Assembly: GCA_028641055.1 (NCBI GenBank)
Contig: CM054060.1
Span: 244,603,540 to 244,667,539 of the forward strand
Source of the DNA: Alopecurus myosuroides
Taxonomy: Eukaryota > Streptophyta > Magnoliopsida > Poales > Poaceae
DNA length: 64,000 bases
Reading direction: 5' to 3'
In this document: positions 23,539 through 35,570 of the stretch, piece after piece
How positions within the stretch are numbered: position 1 is the stretch's first letter
Layout of the letters: each line of letters begins with the position of its first letter
The notes under the pieces: model-generated
Databases searched by the model: none
What the model saw: only the letters and a program-made list of their open reading frames with translations
Told to the model about the DNA's origin: nothing
Made by a program: the position numbers and the translations under genes

Positions 23539-24441
23539 ATGTGTCTTTTCGGAAAGGCGGACGTGGGGTGGTTGTGGCATCGCCTCTTATCCCATGTCAA
23601 CATGAGAACTTTTAAAAGTCTTCACAAAGGTGGCCTTATTCTCGGACTAAAAGAAAATGTTTCCTTTTCCAAAGATCGCGTTTGTAGGTCGTGTGTTGAA
23701 GGAAAGATGCATGATATCTCGCACAAGGCCAAGACTATTATTTCATCAAAGAGGATCTTGGAGCTTCTCCATGTTGATCTCTTTGGTGCCGTGCCTGAGG
23801 CAAGTCTTGGTGTCAAGAAGTATTGCTTGGTGATTGTTGATGATTATTCAAGATACACTTGGGTTTATTTCTTCAAGTGCAAGAGTGAGAATCAACAAAC
23901 CATCATCGACTTCTCCAACCAAGTGCAACGTCAACACAATGTGCAAATCATGGTTATTAGGAGTGACAATGGTTCAGAGTTCAAGAACTACACATTGAAT
24001 GAATTTCTTAGTGATGAGGGTATTCGTCATCAATACTCCGCCACATACACTCCTTAACAAAATGGTGTTGCCGAAAGGAAGAATCGCACTCTCTTGGATA
24101 TGGCAAGGACCATGTTGGCGGAGTATTCTTCTTCCCAATATCTATGGGCCGAGGCCATATCCACCGCATGCCACTCCTCCAACCGCCTATGCATCCGCAA
24201 GGGCTTGGACAAGACTCCACATGAGATCCTCACCGGCAACAAGCCCAACGTCTCCTACTTCTGTGTATTTTGTTGTAAGTGCTTCTATTTTATCAAGGGT
24301 GTTAAGTTCTCTAAATTTCAATCCAAAACTTTTGAGGGTATATTTGTTGGTTACGATGCCAAATCCCACACTTATAGCGTCTTCGACAAAGCCTCACGGA
24401 TTGTCATAGAATCTTGTAGTGTGGTTTTCGAGGAAATATGA
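23539..24441 (+). pseudogene. Copia integrase
   Basis: The pre-integrase zinc-binding head reads LWHRLLSHVNM (23567-23600) and CRSCVEGK (23686-23710). The catalytic core has HVDLFG (about 23770), IRSDNGSEF (about 23957) and NGVAERKNRTLL (about 24062), which supply the Asp-Asp-Glu triad. A TAA at 24055-24057 breaks the frame between the second Asp and the Glu; it looks like CAA changed to TAA. The reading continues in the same phase to about 24438. Confidence 0.88.
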
Positions 24442-25680
24442 TGGCTCTCAAGTGGCGCAATTTCATGTTTCTAATGTAGATGTTGAAATGCATCAAGAAG
24501 TCATAGGAAGGATGGGTGTGGGATTTTTCCGCCCCATTGAAGGACACCTTATGTCGACTCGAGAAGTACTATGCTCTACTCAAGTGGAGCCCTTCTCTAC
24601 AATAGAAGAACAAGCCAAGGAGACAAGTGACGCACCTAACCAAGAACATGTTGAAGACCCTCCTCTCATTGACCAAGTTACTACGCAAGATGCAACCACT
24701 CCTATCATTCATGCTAGTCAAGGTCAAGGCCAAGATCAACCATCCTCATCCTCTACTCCTCAAGTTGAAGCAAATGTTGAAGTTGTTGTTGTTGAGGATG
24801 ATGATGATCAAGGCCAAGTTGGTCAAGGCAGAGACCCAAATGATCAAGATGATCAAGTGATTCCTCCTCGCAATAATGAGTAGATCGAAGCCCGTCGTGC
24901 TAGAAGGATAAGAAGAGCTTTGAAGCATATTGATTCCCAAGACAACAAGGTTTTGGAAGATATTCAAGCTAGAAGATCCGCAAGAAGGCAATTGGCACAT
25001 TTTAGTGAGCATCAAGCTCACATATCTATGGTGGAACCAAAGAAAGTGTTTGAAGCTCTTGAGGACTCTGATTGGGTTGAAGCTATGCATGACGAGCTCA
25101 ATAACTTTGAGCGCAACAAGGTTTGAAAATTAGTTGAGAAGCCCAAAGATTTCCACAATGTTATTGGAACTAAGTGGATATTCAAGAACAAGCAAGATGA
25201 GCATGGAATTGTTATAAGGAACAAGGCAAGATTGGTGGCTCAAGGTTACACTCAAGTTGAAGGCATTGACTTTGATGAAACCTATGCTCTCGTGGCTCGC
25301 CTTGAGTCCATCCGTATCCTTCTTGCATATGCATCTTTGCATAATTTCAAATTGCAACAAATGGATGTCAAAAGTGCTTTCTTGAATGTTCCACTCAAAG
25401 AGGAGGTATATGTTACGCAACCTTCGGGGTTCGAGAACCTCAACTTCCCTAACATCTCTACAAGCTCGATAAGGCGCTCTATGGACTTAAAAAAGCACCA
25501 CGTGCATGGTATGAGCACCTTAGAGAGTTATTGGATGACCGTGGTTTTGAAGTTGGGAAGATCGACCCCACTCTCTTCACAAAGAGGGTAAATGGAGATA
25601 TTTTCATATGCCAATTCTATGTGGACGCCATTATATTTGGCTCAACTAACCAAGCTTTCAATAATTAGTTCGCAAAGCTT
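24442..25680 (+). pseudogene. Copia reverse transcriptase with altered active site
   Basis: After an acidic spacer (EDDDDQGQ, 24790-24815) the RT begins with DSDWVEAMHDEL (about 25068). It continues with [12 protein letters not shown] and [12 protein letters not shown] (about 25361-25395, first catalytic Asp). A TGA at 25124, in the position of a Trp, and a frameshift near 25440 interrupt it. The last active-site block at about 25616-25642 reads FYVDAIIFG: the second Asp of YVDD is Ala. Even apart from the stops this copy would lack catalytic function. Confidence 0.85.
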
Positions 25681-26571
25681 ATGACTGACAGATTTGAGAT
25701 GTCCATGATGAGAGAGCTTAAATTCTTCCTTGGCTTTAAGATCAAGAAATTGGCTCGTGGGACTTTCATTTATCAAGCCAAGTATACCCAAGACATGCTC
25801 AAGAGGTTTAATTTCCAAAATGCTAAGATCAAGTCATCTCCTATGCAAGTAAAGTGCCACCTCAAGCGCAACCTGGATGGTAAGGATGTGGACCAAAAGT
25901 TGTATCGTTCTATGATTGGTTCTTTGCTTTATCTTTGTGCATCTAGGCCCGATATCATTTTGAGTGTAGGTGTGTGTGCAAGGTATCAAGTGGCTCCTAA
26001 GGAAAGCCACTTAGTGGCGGTCCATAGGATTTTTCGGTATTTGGTTCATACCTCAAAGTTTGGTTTGTGGTACCCAAAGGGGGCACAATTCTCTCTCAAG
26101 GGCTACACGGATTCCAATCGGGCCGGTGATCAAGACGATAGGAAGTCCACTTCCGGGGCTTGCCAATTACTTGGTAGGTCTTTGGTGAGTTGGTCTTCCA
26201 AGAAGGAAAATTGCATATCTCTTTCCACCGTCGAAGCCGAGTATGTGGCCGCCACAAGTGCTTGCACCCAATTGCTATGGATGAGGCAAACTCTCAAGGA
26301 GTATGACGTTCATTTGGATAAGGTGCCTCTCATGTGTGACAATGAAAGTGCCATCAAGATCGCCTAGAACCTCGTGCAACATGCAAGGACGAAGCATATT
26401 GAGATTTGTCATCATTCCATCCGAGACCATGTGGCAAGAGGTGATATTGCACTAGCTTATGTTCTCACCAAGGACAATCTCGCGGATATCTTCACGAAGA
26501 CACTCGACGATGCAAGATTCATGTTCTTGAGGAATGAACTAAACATCATTGATTCTAGGAGTTTGACTTGA
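25681..26571 (+). pseudogene. Copia RT C-terminus and RNase H
   Basis: The frame at 25681-26367 carries the Copia thumb region (FLGFKIKKLARGTFIYQAKY), then MIGSLLYLCASRPDI and RNase H with GYTDSNRAGDQDDRKSTSG, TVEAEYVAATSA and CDNESAIKIA. It ends in a TAG at 26365 one codon before the Asn normally found there. The last stretch (26374-26571) reads RTKHIEICHHSIRDHV and ADIFTKTL. One stop is the only break in this 890-bp section. Confidence 0.88.
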
Positions 26572-27481
26572 GGATCTTGCACACACCCCTATAGATGAAA
26601 CGTGTTTGAGTTTAGGTGTAGGAATGGACATAGGGGGAGTGTTATCCTAACACATTGGGTTCTCCCTCCCCCCATTATGCCCAAAGCAAAAAAAAATCAT
26701 TGTTATATCTCTTTTTCTAACGTTGAATTGTGAGCTTCAATGTCGAGAATTGGCAATGTACCCAAGATATATCTTCGCGGTGACATATCATGTTCTCTTA
26801 CATGGTGGCTTAGGCCACCAACCTCTTCTCTTGAAGAGTTGGTTCTCGTTTGGTTCTTATGTGGTGTTTTTCATTGTGTTTTCCTTCTCTCTTTGTGTTT
26901 TGTGAGTCGTTGTTGTTGTTTGGGAAACACGCTCTGTCTCTTTTCCTTATTCGAGTTTTTGTCTTCCTTGCAAAAGTTTGAGTGTGTAGTACCATCTCAG
27001 TTTGAGTTCTTATCCCAAGCCTCATGTTTTCCCCCCTTAGACAATTTCTACTCCGAAAACTTTAATTTCTTTGATCTCTTGGCAGAAGGAAGAACCTGGC
27101 TACCGGTACTACCGTTGTAACTGATAGTAGTACCCAGCGCACGGTACTACCGGTGGTCGTGCACGGTACTACCGCTGTAGGGGCTCGTGCCCAGCACAAA
27201 CCCCAGGAGCGGTACTACCTCACGGTTCCAGTAGCCCCAGGTGGGCGGTACTACCGCTGAGCACAGCGGTACTACCGCTGCGGTGAAAATCCGTGGGGTT
27301 AAATACGGATTTGGGAGAGGGAGTTACCCCTTTTACCTCCTCTCTCCCTCATTCTCTCCCCACACCGGTTCTCGCCGCCGCCGCTTCTTCCATCCGCCGG
27401 GGAGGGTTCTCTCCAGCGATCGAGTGCTCCAATCACGTCGAAGGAAGCCCGGGGATCACATCCAACCCCTTCTCCACGACG
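26572..27481 (+). promoter_or_regulatory. Copia spacer with GGTACTACC repeats and possible internal promoter
   Basis: No pol-like coding is visible after 26571. Between 27100 and 27290 the palindromic motif GCGGTACTACCGC and variants occur about seven times, with one more near 27717. Then come a TATA-like GGTTAAATACGG near 27297-27308 and a CT-rich tract (27335-27360), then the ATG at 27482. The 3' LTR of the same Copia element has the mirror motif GCGGTAGTACCGC followed by TATAAATA and a CT/C-rich tract. The resemblance suggests an internal promoter for the third ORF; this is inference. Confidence 0.45.
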
Positions 27482-28208
27482 ATGAGCTCCGGTAACCCAT
27501 CCAATCTCTCTCCCTCGAGTAATCTTGTGATATGAAGTTGTTTAGGGTTCTAGAGATCTCCTAGTCTAGAAGTAGTTTGATGTGTTTCCTAGTCAAGTAG
27601 ATTCCCTAAGACCTAATGGTGCCTTTTGTCTAGATTGGAATCGGTTGTCCCATTGGGTGCCATGGCAGATCCTCTATGGCTGGGACTGCTGGAGACAGGG
27701 GTACTATCGTGGCCCCCAGCAGTACTACCGCTTCCTGGAGATTTTTGCACTTCTAGTTCTTCTGTGAATCTTCTCGTAGATAATTTTGATTGAAGTTACC
27801 TTACCTTATTGCTATCCACCTATGCTATCTTAGGTTCAGGTGCTAGTGGTTCTAAGGGTGGAGGTCGCAAGCGTGCGGCTAAGAGGACTCGAAAGAATCC
27901 CGAGGAAGATGAGACTCCAGAGGTTATGCCACAGGGAAATTTGCCTAGAAGGCAGAGGTCCGTGTTGATGAAGTCACGTGCAACAAGGGACAAATATATT
28001 GTCAACATGTCTGATGAGCAGTTCCGTAGAGAGAGAAGGACCAACCCCTACACCAAGCCAAGGGAATCTAGGGCTAATGAGTGCTTCTGGACTCGCTTTC
28101 AGGAGCGGATCTTTTATGAGGAGTACCCGTTGAACAAGAACAAAGTGGCAACTCAATTTTCCATCAATGTGCCCTTCATGAGATCCAAGATGGATTACTT
28201 TGGTGAGG
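27482..28208 (+). pseudogene. Env-like third ORF of Copia element, part 1, with predicted intron
   Basis: A short exon ATG-AGC-TCC-G (27482-27491) can be spliced from a GT donor at 27492 to an AG acceptor ending at 27833. It joins in frame to a reading that starts GSGASGSKGGGRKRAAKRTRKN. Exon 2 is open to 28208, with a basic N-terminus (nuclear-signal-like KRAAKRTRK) followed by ECFWTRFQERIFYEEY and SKMDYFGE, where the Athila-like LTR cuts it. SIRE-type elements carry a third ORF at this position, often called env-like. I see no signal peptide or transmembrane helix in this half, so the label is positional. Confidence 0.6.
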
Positions 28209-29602
28209 TGATGACCAACAAGTATAGGGGATCGCAACAGTCTTCGAGGGAAGTAAAATACAAATTTCTTGATTAGACACAAGGGGAGCCAAAGAATATT
28301 TGTGAGCCTTAACAAGTGAGTTGTCAATTCACCTGCACCTGAAAGTTCTTTTGTTCGTAGTGGTTTATCAGTAGTAACAGTTTTATAGCAGCAACAATAG
28401 TGAAATAATAGCAGCAGTGAGATAAAAACAGCAGCAATGGTGTTTGAAATGAACAGCGGGATTAAATACTGTAGGCATAGGGATGGATGAACATGCGTTG
28501 CATGGATAAGATAGTTCAAATAATGATCAAGTCATGGGCATTGCAGATAAATATGATAAAGCATCCAAGCACTAAGTAACCATAGGCATGTGTTCCGTAA
28601 ATAGTCGTACGTGCTCGCAATGAGAACTTGCACAACATCTTTTGTTCTACCAGCCCGTTTTCAGCGGGGCCTCAAGGGAACTACTAGTAATTAAGGTGTT
28701 CCTTTTAATAAACACCGGAGCAAAGCATTAACACTCCGTGAACACGTGTGATCCTCACATTGCAGCCATCCCCTCTGGTTGTCCCAATTTTTGTCACTTC
28801 GGGGCCTCGGGTTCCGGACAACGATATGTGTAAATAACTTGCAGGTATGATCAAGAAACAATAATTATTATCGTGATTCAATAACATGTTCAGATCTGAG
28901 ATCATGGAACTCGGGCCCAAAGTGGCAAGCATTAAGCATAACAAGTTGCAACAATGTCAATAGCACTAATAGAGGATACTAGGCACTATGCCCTAACAAT
29001 CACGACATTATTACGTGAACAATCTCATCCAATCACTACCATCCCCTTCAGCTTACAGCGGGGAATTACTCACACATGGATGGGGGAAACATGGATGGTC
29101 GATGGAGAGGCGTTGGTGATGACGATGGCGATGATCTCCTCCATTTCCCGTCCCGACAGGGTGCCAGAACAGGAACTTCTGATCACCGAATCGAGGTTCG
29201 GGATGGCGGCGGCGCTCTGTTCTGTTTCTGTGGAATATGACGAACCCCCTCGGGTTTTAGGGTTGGAGGCTACTTGTAGTCGAAAGGGGAGTCCGAGGGA
29301 GCTCTGGGTGGCCCACACCATAGGCTGGCACGGCCTAGGGGTGACTCGCGCCAGGGGGTGTGGCCACCCTGTGGTTCCTCGCCTGGCCCCTTCTGGCTCC
29401 CAGGGTCTTCCGGTGTAAAAACACCAATGGGGTCTTTTCTGGGCAATTTCCCGAAAGTTGATTTTTCTGCACAATAACAAGACATCAAAGTAATTCTGCT
29501 GAAAACAGCGTTATTCCGTGTTAGTTGTATTCAAAACACACAAGTTTAGAGGAAAACAATTAGAAAAGTGTCCGTAAAAGGAGATACGTTTTCGACGTAT
29601 CG
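28209..29602 (-). repeat. 3' LTR of minus Athila-like element
   Basis: At 1394 bp it has exactly the same length as the plus element's 3' LTR (54302-55695). On the minus strand it begins CGATACGTC, so the first base of the usual TG is changed, and ends GGTCATCA. Just outside at 29603-29630 the sequence ACTCCCCCCAAGATTAG is the complement of the polypurine tract. Many short minus or plus frames here are not genes. Confidence 0.88.
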
Positions 29603-31570
29603 ACTCCCCCCAAGATTAGCTTATTGCTTGTCCTCAAGAAATTCAGTGACAACTGAGTGCGATAAAAGACTTCTACGAACACATTTCTTTCATATGATGT
29701 AAACATACTCACTATATGATCAAATACTTAATGATGCTCATGATAAGATACATGCAAGATACTGTCACTTAATAGCTATGCAAACCATGAGAAGATAACA
29801 ACATATTAATAATAAACAACATGAAGCATAACTATTTGCAAGATTGAAGTATTCATAATAGGATCTGATAAAGTGGTATCTCGCTTGCCCTTCAGTGTGG
29901 GGCAAAACATAAATTCCAGGGCACCTCTGAAGTTCAAGGGAAGATTAGAAGTAAAGATATCAAAGATACAAGTATCAAAGTTATACTACAATCAACCGTA
30001 GTTTGGGACAAACAAATCACACTAAGAATGACCATTGTGCTCTCAAGAAAGTGCTCAAAGAATATGGCGGAGACTGAACATAAAAGTAAAACAAAGGCCT
30101 TCGCAGAGGGAAGCATGGATCACTCATGTGCTAGAGCTTTTTATTTTATTAAACACAGGTATTGATAACATTTTGAGAAAGGTGTATGCTTATGTCAACG
30201 AATGGTAAACAGAGAATACAGTACGTCACAAGTCAACTGGATTCACAAGAGCGACTCCCATGTGAATGACGCATCTGGGTAGAAGGTCATCTCTCTTTCT
30301 GTTTTGTTTACACAATTATGCTTTGACTGATAAATCAGGGGCAAAAAGAGTGAAGAGAATTTGTGTGTATTAATTTGGGGCTGGGCACCCCACTGCCAGC
30401 TCTTCTATCATTCGGATAAGCGGATGAAGCCACTAGTCCAGGGTGTGAAATCCAATCAACAAGTGAGACAAAGATTCTCTATTTAATTCCTCATGAGCTA
30501 AAACAGGGGCACAAAACATGAATAATTTTTAGCAGGTTTTAAAGGTAGCACATGAGCAATTTACTTGGGGTGCCAGTTAAATACCACATATAGGTAGGTA
30601 TGGTGGACACATTTGGTAAACTTTGGTTTTTGGGAGTTGGATGCACGAGTAGAGCTCATACTCAATTCAGGTGAAGGCTAGCAAATAGACAGGGAGCGAC
30701 AATCAAGAGAGCAACAACTATCATAATCATGTTTGCGACAAAGTAAAATTAGCTGAGGCATAAAATTAATACTAGAACTCTGAGGCAAAATGAATCATCG
30801 AGGCTTATTGACTTTTTGTTTTCAGTCTTAGCATGCGTCAGCATGTGCCAAGTTGATTCAAATGAAACAGTCAGAGGAGGCTACCACAATATCATGCCCT
30901 CTACGAATAGAACAATGCAAACAAATATTTATATGACATGTCATTTACAATTAATAAATTGGAACTAAACATGAGAGAGCACGAACTATTAAGCAGCCAT
31001 TAAGTCACATATATCTTATACGAACAAACTAAGCATGCTCACATAGATGGATATATGTGCAAAAATGAAAGCAAATAGAGTTCATACCAGCCTCTCACCA
31101 CAACTTGAATTGTCATATATCGTCATTATTGCTCTTCACTTGTGGCTCGAATAATATATAATGAAAACAAGCTCCAACGGAATCACGGACGTGTGTTGAA
31201 CTCTACAACAAAATTTACAAAACCAAAGAAGAACAACAAATATTTTTGGGTTTTTCAATTAAAACAAAAACAGAAAGAGAACAAGCAAACAAAGCAAAAT
31301 ATTTTTGGGTTTTTGAATACTAAACCGAAATGAGAAAATAAAGCAAACCAAATAAACAAATAAATAGAGAGAAAAAACAAAAATATTTTTGGTCTTTTTA
31401 TGTTTTGGAAAGCAAAAACAAAACAACAAAAACAAAAGAAATGAAAGAAACGAAAGAAAAAGAAAGAAAAGAAAACATGGATATACAAAGAACCGACCGA
31501 ACATGATATATAAATGAGTGTGATGTCGGTATACCTCCCCACAAGCTTAGGCTTTTGGCCTAAGTGGAGA
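29603..31570 (-). other. 3' untranslated region of minus Athila-like element
   Basis: This is collinear in reverse with 52337-54301. It is AT-rich near 31200-31470, with AAATATTTTTGGG repeated three times (31237, 31297, 31380 region). An internal polypurine-like tract (complement at 31535-31548) lies next to a hairpin (31546-31564). I see no coding capacity. Confidence 0.75.
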
Positions 31571-32409
31571 TCAATCAAAGAGCGGGAAATATCCCCACTG
31601 CGGTGGGTCATCCCTCCTGTGGTCGTACTCGGGCGCGTAAGAGGAAGATGATGCAGCTAGCGCATAGTCATAACCGGAGTGCTGGTGTGGAATCCCCGTG
31701 GCGTCGTAGGGCTGGACGAAATCACCATCGTCCCCCTTGTCGCCATCCTCCCCTTGCTGGGGGTGATGCTCAAGGTATGTGTCCAGTTCACTTTCAGAAA
31801 GCTCCCATCCTTGCATGTTATTAAGATTAAACAAAATAGGTGCAGACAAAAGTACTTACATAACAGTTTTAACAACTCTCCATCCGGATCGTTTGGAGAA
31901 AGTTAATTCAAAAGATAAATTATGTAAGTGAGCATGGGTAGAAAGAAACTTATGTTGAACCATGGAAACAAGATTAAGCCTCTCTATAGGAAACTGCAAG
32001 TCTAGAGGGTGTGGCTCCAAACCATGCAAAGCTAGCAAGCGCGAGGCAATAAGACCTCCACAAACTCCGCCCTTCTCACGGTTATGTGAGAGACGGTAAG
32101 CAATCAAAGTGCCAAAATTGTAAGACCTATCGCATCTTAAAGCAGCAGCAATAAACGCCAAATCATAGACAGATAGTTTGATGACAGTTCTCCTAGCTAA
32201 CACACATTTAGAAATAAAGTAGGCAAAGTATCGAATGCTAGGGAGTTGAATTTCACGAATTTTACCGCTCTCCCCTGTGAAGCTTCTGCCTTGGCAAATC
32301 TCTCCATATAAATCCAGTAGTGGTTTGGGCTGCCCACTTATTTTCTCACAAGACCCCCACTCGGGTACCTTAATAGCTGCACAGAAAACACTAAAAGGCA
32401 GGCTCACAG
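31571..32409 (-). pseudogene. Third ORF of minus Athila-like element, C-terminal part
   Basis: Minus frames at 31571-31849 and 31856-32409 match the plus copy's third ORF: GKIREIQLPSIRYFAYFISKCVLARR corresponds to GKIRNIQLPALRYFTYYLTN in the other copy, and both end in a Ser/Tyr/Pro-rich tail. The N-terminal half is lost at the Tat fragment border near 32400. Function of this ORF in Athila-type elements is not established; it sits where an env-like gene is found in Athila. Confidence 0.65.
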
Positions 32410-33489
32410 TGTCGATGAGTCGTATCAACAAATCCCTCGGGTGAGCCGGTAGGGTTTTGAGTAGAGGAACGATGTACGCGCTGGTAATCTCGACGGCTAA
32501 CAAGGAGCAAGATTTACCCAGGTTCGGGGCCCTCGTAGAGGTAAAACCCTTTCTCCTACTTGTCTGATCTATATTATGGCGAGATAGTCGAGTTGTTACA
32601 ATGACGATGCCATGGTGGTGTGTACGGGGTAACCCGTGTATTGTCTAGTCTAGTTGTGGCTTGTATCTTCCTCTTCTCTTGTCTAGATTGGATCATCTTT
32701 TTCTCTCCTCCATCCTGGCTTTATATATGCAGCCAGGAGGGGGTTACACGAGTCCTAGTAGAGTACGAATAGGAGTTCTTGTCTTGACCCGCAAGTCTTG
32801 CGGGTGGGCCTTCGTTGTGCCTTCTAGTAGCGCAGGATAACACCTCTCTTTGGGGCCTAGGTCTTGGGACTTGGACCGGGTAGGCTCACCCGATAGGTCC
32901 AGGAGTCATCCCCACATCAGTAGCCCCCGAGTGTTTATTCGACTGAGAATAGTCGGGTAAGCACTCAAAGTTTGTTCTTGATTTCTTCGATTGGTCATTC
33001 AATCGCCTATTTTTGAGGGTGTATACCCTGTGCACGAAGCGCTCATGTACTCGAGCATCGAGTGATAAATGTGCCTTGTGTTGGCTGTTTTCACAGAAGG
33101 ATGTGGCTTAGTCGCTTGGCTCTCCCGAAAGATCAGGGCCAATTAATTGCATCTAGGACAAAAACGGTTCTGGCCTACACGAATTCGAGACCTCCGACTC
33201 GAATCCAGCAAGGTGATCGTGGCGACTGGGCCGTGGAGGTCTTACCGAGTCGAACTTAACCTAAAGGGGTACCCGGCGCGTCCTCTAGGATTTTTCTTCA
33301 TGTTGTTGACACGGAAAGTTTACTGGAGGATGCAGCTTGAGTGCGATTCCATGCCCACAGGAGAGATCCCTGGGTCTTACCTTCGTACTCGAAAGAATAC
33401 GGCATCCAGATGTGCCTAGTCGGCCGAACGATCCAGGATAAGAAAGATGTGTAAGTACATCGTAAGGTAGAGTTGGTGACAATATCAAC
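32410..33489 (-). mobile_element. Truncated Tat Gypsy element (3' LTR plus 3' internal end)
   Basis: An LTR of 510 bp (32410-32919, TG...CA) is followed by the complement of the polypurine tract (minus: ACTCGGGGGCTAC). About 570 bp of 3' non-coding region follow, ending abruptly at 33489 where Athila gag resumes. The LTR has its TATA-like TTATATAT inside an 8-bp inverted repeat (32713-32738) and a 19-bp palindrome (32787-32805). There is no second LTR or target duplication, so it was truncated on or after arrival, along with about 3.3 kb of the host element. Confidence 0.82.
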
Positions 33490-34228
33490 ATAGGACTATC
33501 AATAGATCTAGGAGATAAATTGTTAAACCAAGTTTTAGCTTCATTTTTTAATGAGAAAGGGAATATTTTGGCAACAAAGTAGCTACGTTTCTTAAGATCA
33601 TCAGAGAATAAACTACTCAAAGAGGAGAGCTCATTCATATCATATGTTTCATAGCACTTTCATTTTCAGTACCACAAAAAGATTCTTTCTCAAAAATAGA
33701 TATATAAGATAAATCAAGAGAGAAATCATAATTCTTGTCCCTAATATTAATGGGAGAAGTGGCCAACTTAGCATCATGAGATAATTTATATTGTACAGCA
33801 CGACTTTCAATAAGTCTCATAAATGGATCATCATCCTTCATAGTATATATTTCATCAATAAGATCATCATTAAGATCAATATAGGCATCATCTAAATCAT
33901 CAATAGGGTTCTCTATAAGCTCAGGTGAAGCAGCAGGAGTAACATGATTTTTATCAGGAGTTTCAGTGTTTGCAATATTTTTAGCTTTAGCAATAGTAGC
34001 ATCTAAGAAAGGACCGAGAGAACCAATCTCATCAAGCATAGTAGAAGCATCATCAAAAGTATCAGAAGTATTTTCAGATTCAACAGAAGTAGCATTTATA
34101 GCATGTGGTGGTGTAAGCAGCTTACTCATAACAGACGGTGAATACAGAGCAACAGAGGTGTTCATAGTTGTACCTCTTCTTGTAGTGGATGGTAATATAG
34201 GAAACTTTCCATCAAGAGTCTCACCCAT
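33490..34228 (-). pseudogene. gag N-terminus of minus Athila-like element
   Basis: ATG at 34226-34228 opens MGETLDGKFPILPSTTRRG and the frame runs 197 codons to 33635. A 5-bp duplication (ATATG) then shifts the frame, and MNELSSLSSLFSDDLKK continues to the Tat fragment at 33490. It matches the plus copy throughout and has Glu where the plus copy has a TAA, so that plus-copy stop is a private mutation. Confidence 0.78.
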
Positions 34229-34284
34229 AATGAATGATGGCAGTAGATAATAATACTCTCCGGTGAGCTTGCAAATAAAGCTAT

Positions 34285-34304
34285 GCTCCCCGGCAACGGC
34301 GCCA
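34285..34304 (-). other. tRNA-Asp primer binding site, minus Athila-like element
   Basis: The minus strand reads TGGCGCCGTTGCCGGGGAGC, an 18-base match to the 3' end of plant tRNA-Asp, 11 bases inside the LTR end at 34316. Confidence 0.9.
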
Positions 34305-34315
34305 GAAAATAGTCT

Positions 34316-35545
34316 TGATGGCCCACAAGTATAGGGGATCGCAACAGTCTTCGAGGGAAGTAAAACCCAAATTTATTGATTAGACGCAAGGGGAGCCAAA
34401 GAATATTTGTGAGCCTTAACAAGTGAGTTGTCAATTCACCTGCACCTGAAAGTTCTTTTGTTCGTAGTGGTTTATCAGTAGTAACAACTTTATAGCAGCA
34501 GCAGTAGTGAAATAATAGCAGCAGTGAGATAAAAACAGCAGCAGTGGTGTTTGAAATAAACAGCGGGATTAAATACTATAAGCATAGGGATGGATGAACA
34601 GGCGTTGCATGGATATGATAGTTCAAATAATGATCAAGTCATGGGCATTGCAGATAAATATGATAAAGCATCCAAGCACTAAGTAACCATAGGCATGTGT
34701 TCCGTAAATAGTCGTACGTGCTCGCAATGAGAACTTGCACAACACCTTTTGTCCTACCAACCCGTTTTCAGCTGGGCCTCAAGGGAACTATTGGTAATTG
34801 AGGTGTTCCTTTTAATAGAACACCAGAGCAAAGCATTAACACTCTGTGAACACATGTGATCCTCACATCGCAGCCATCCCCTCCGGTTGTCCAAATTTTT
34901 GTCACTTCGGGGCCTCGGGTTCCGGACAATGGTATGTGTAAACAACTTGCAGGTATGATCAAGAAACAATAATTATCATCGTGATTCAATAACATGTTCA
35001 GATCTGAGATCATGGCACTCGGGCCCAAAGTGGCAAGCATTAAGCATACAAGTTGCAACAATGTCAATAGCACTAATAGAGGATAATAGGCACTATGCCC
35101 TAACAATCACAGCATTATTACATGAACAATCTCATCCAATCCCTATCATACCCTTCAGACTACAGCAGGGAATTACTCACACATGGATGGGGGAAACATG
35201 GATGGTCGATGGAGAGGCGTTGGTGATGACGCTGGCGATGATCTCCTCCACTTCTCGCCCCGGCAGGGTGCCTGAACATGAACTTCTGATCCCCGAATCG
35301 AGGTTCGGGATGGCGGCGGCGCTCTATTCTGTTCTGTGGAATATGACGAACCCCCTCGGGTTTTAGGGTTGGAGGCTACTTGTAGTCGAAAGAGGAGTCC
35401 GATGGGGGCTCTGGTGGCCCACAACATAGGCTGGCGCGGCCTAGAGGGGACCCGCGCCACGGGGGTGTGGCCACCCTGTGGCTCCTCTCCTGGCCCCCTT
35501 CTGGCTCCCGGGGTCTTCCGGGGTGAAAACACCAATTGGTGTGGG
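34316..35545 (-). repeat. 5' LTR of minus Athila-like element, truncated in U3
   Basis: It starts TGATGGCCCACAAG and parallels the complete LTR 28209-29602 until about 35540. There it stops roughly 160 bp short of the expected end, at the block corresponding to ACACCAATGGGGTC. It faces an oppositely oriented LTR truncated at the same place. Confidence 0.85.
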
Positions 35546-35570
35546 CCAATTGGTTCCGGGGTGAAAACAC

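Larger units (their letters stand above)
28209..35570 (-). mobile_element. Athila-like non-autonomous Gypsy element, minus copy
   Basis: On the minus strand the order is 5' LTR (34316 to about 35545, truncated in U3), tRNA-Asp PBS, gag N-terminus (33490-34228), a gap filled by a Tat fragment (32410-33489), third ORF (31571-32409), long 3' untranslated region, polypurine tract and 3' LTR (28209-29602). About 3.3 kb present in the plus copy (gag C-terminus, protease, spacer) is missing where the Tat fragment sits. Roughly 25 bp of shared filler links it to the plus copy at 35545-35570. No RT or integrase is present. Confidence 0.82.

Noticed and set aside
26723..27120. Hydrophobic frames (60 and 126 codons) after Copia RNase H
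   Set aside because: T-rich spacer gives Phe/Leu/Ser-rich frames by composition; two overlapping frames and no start context.
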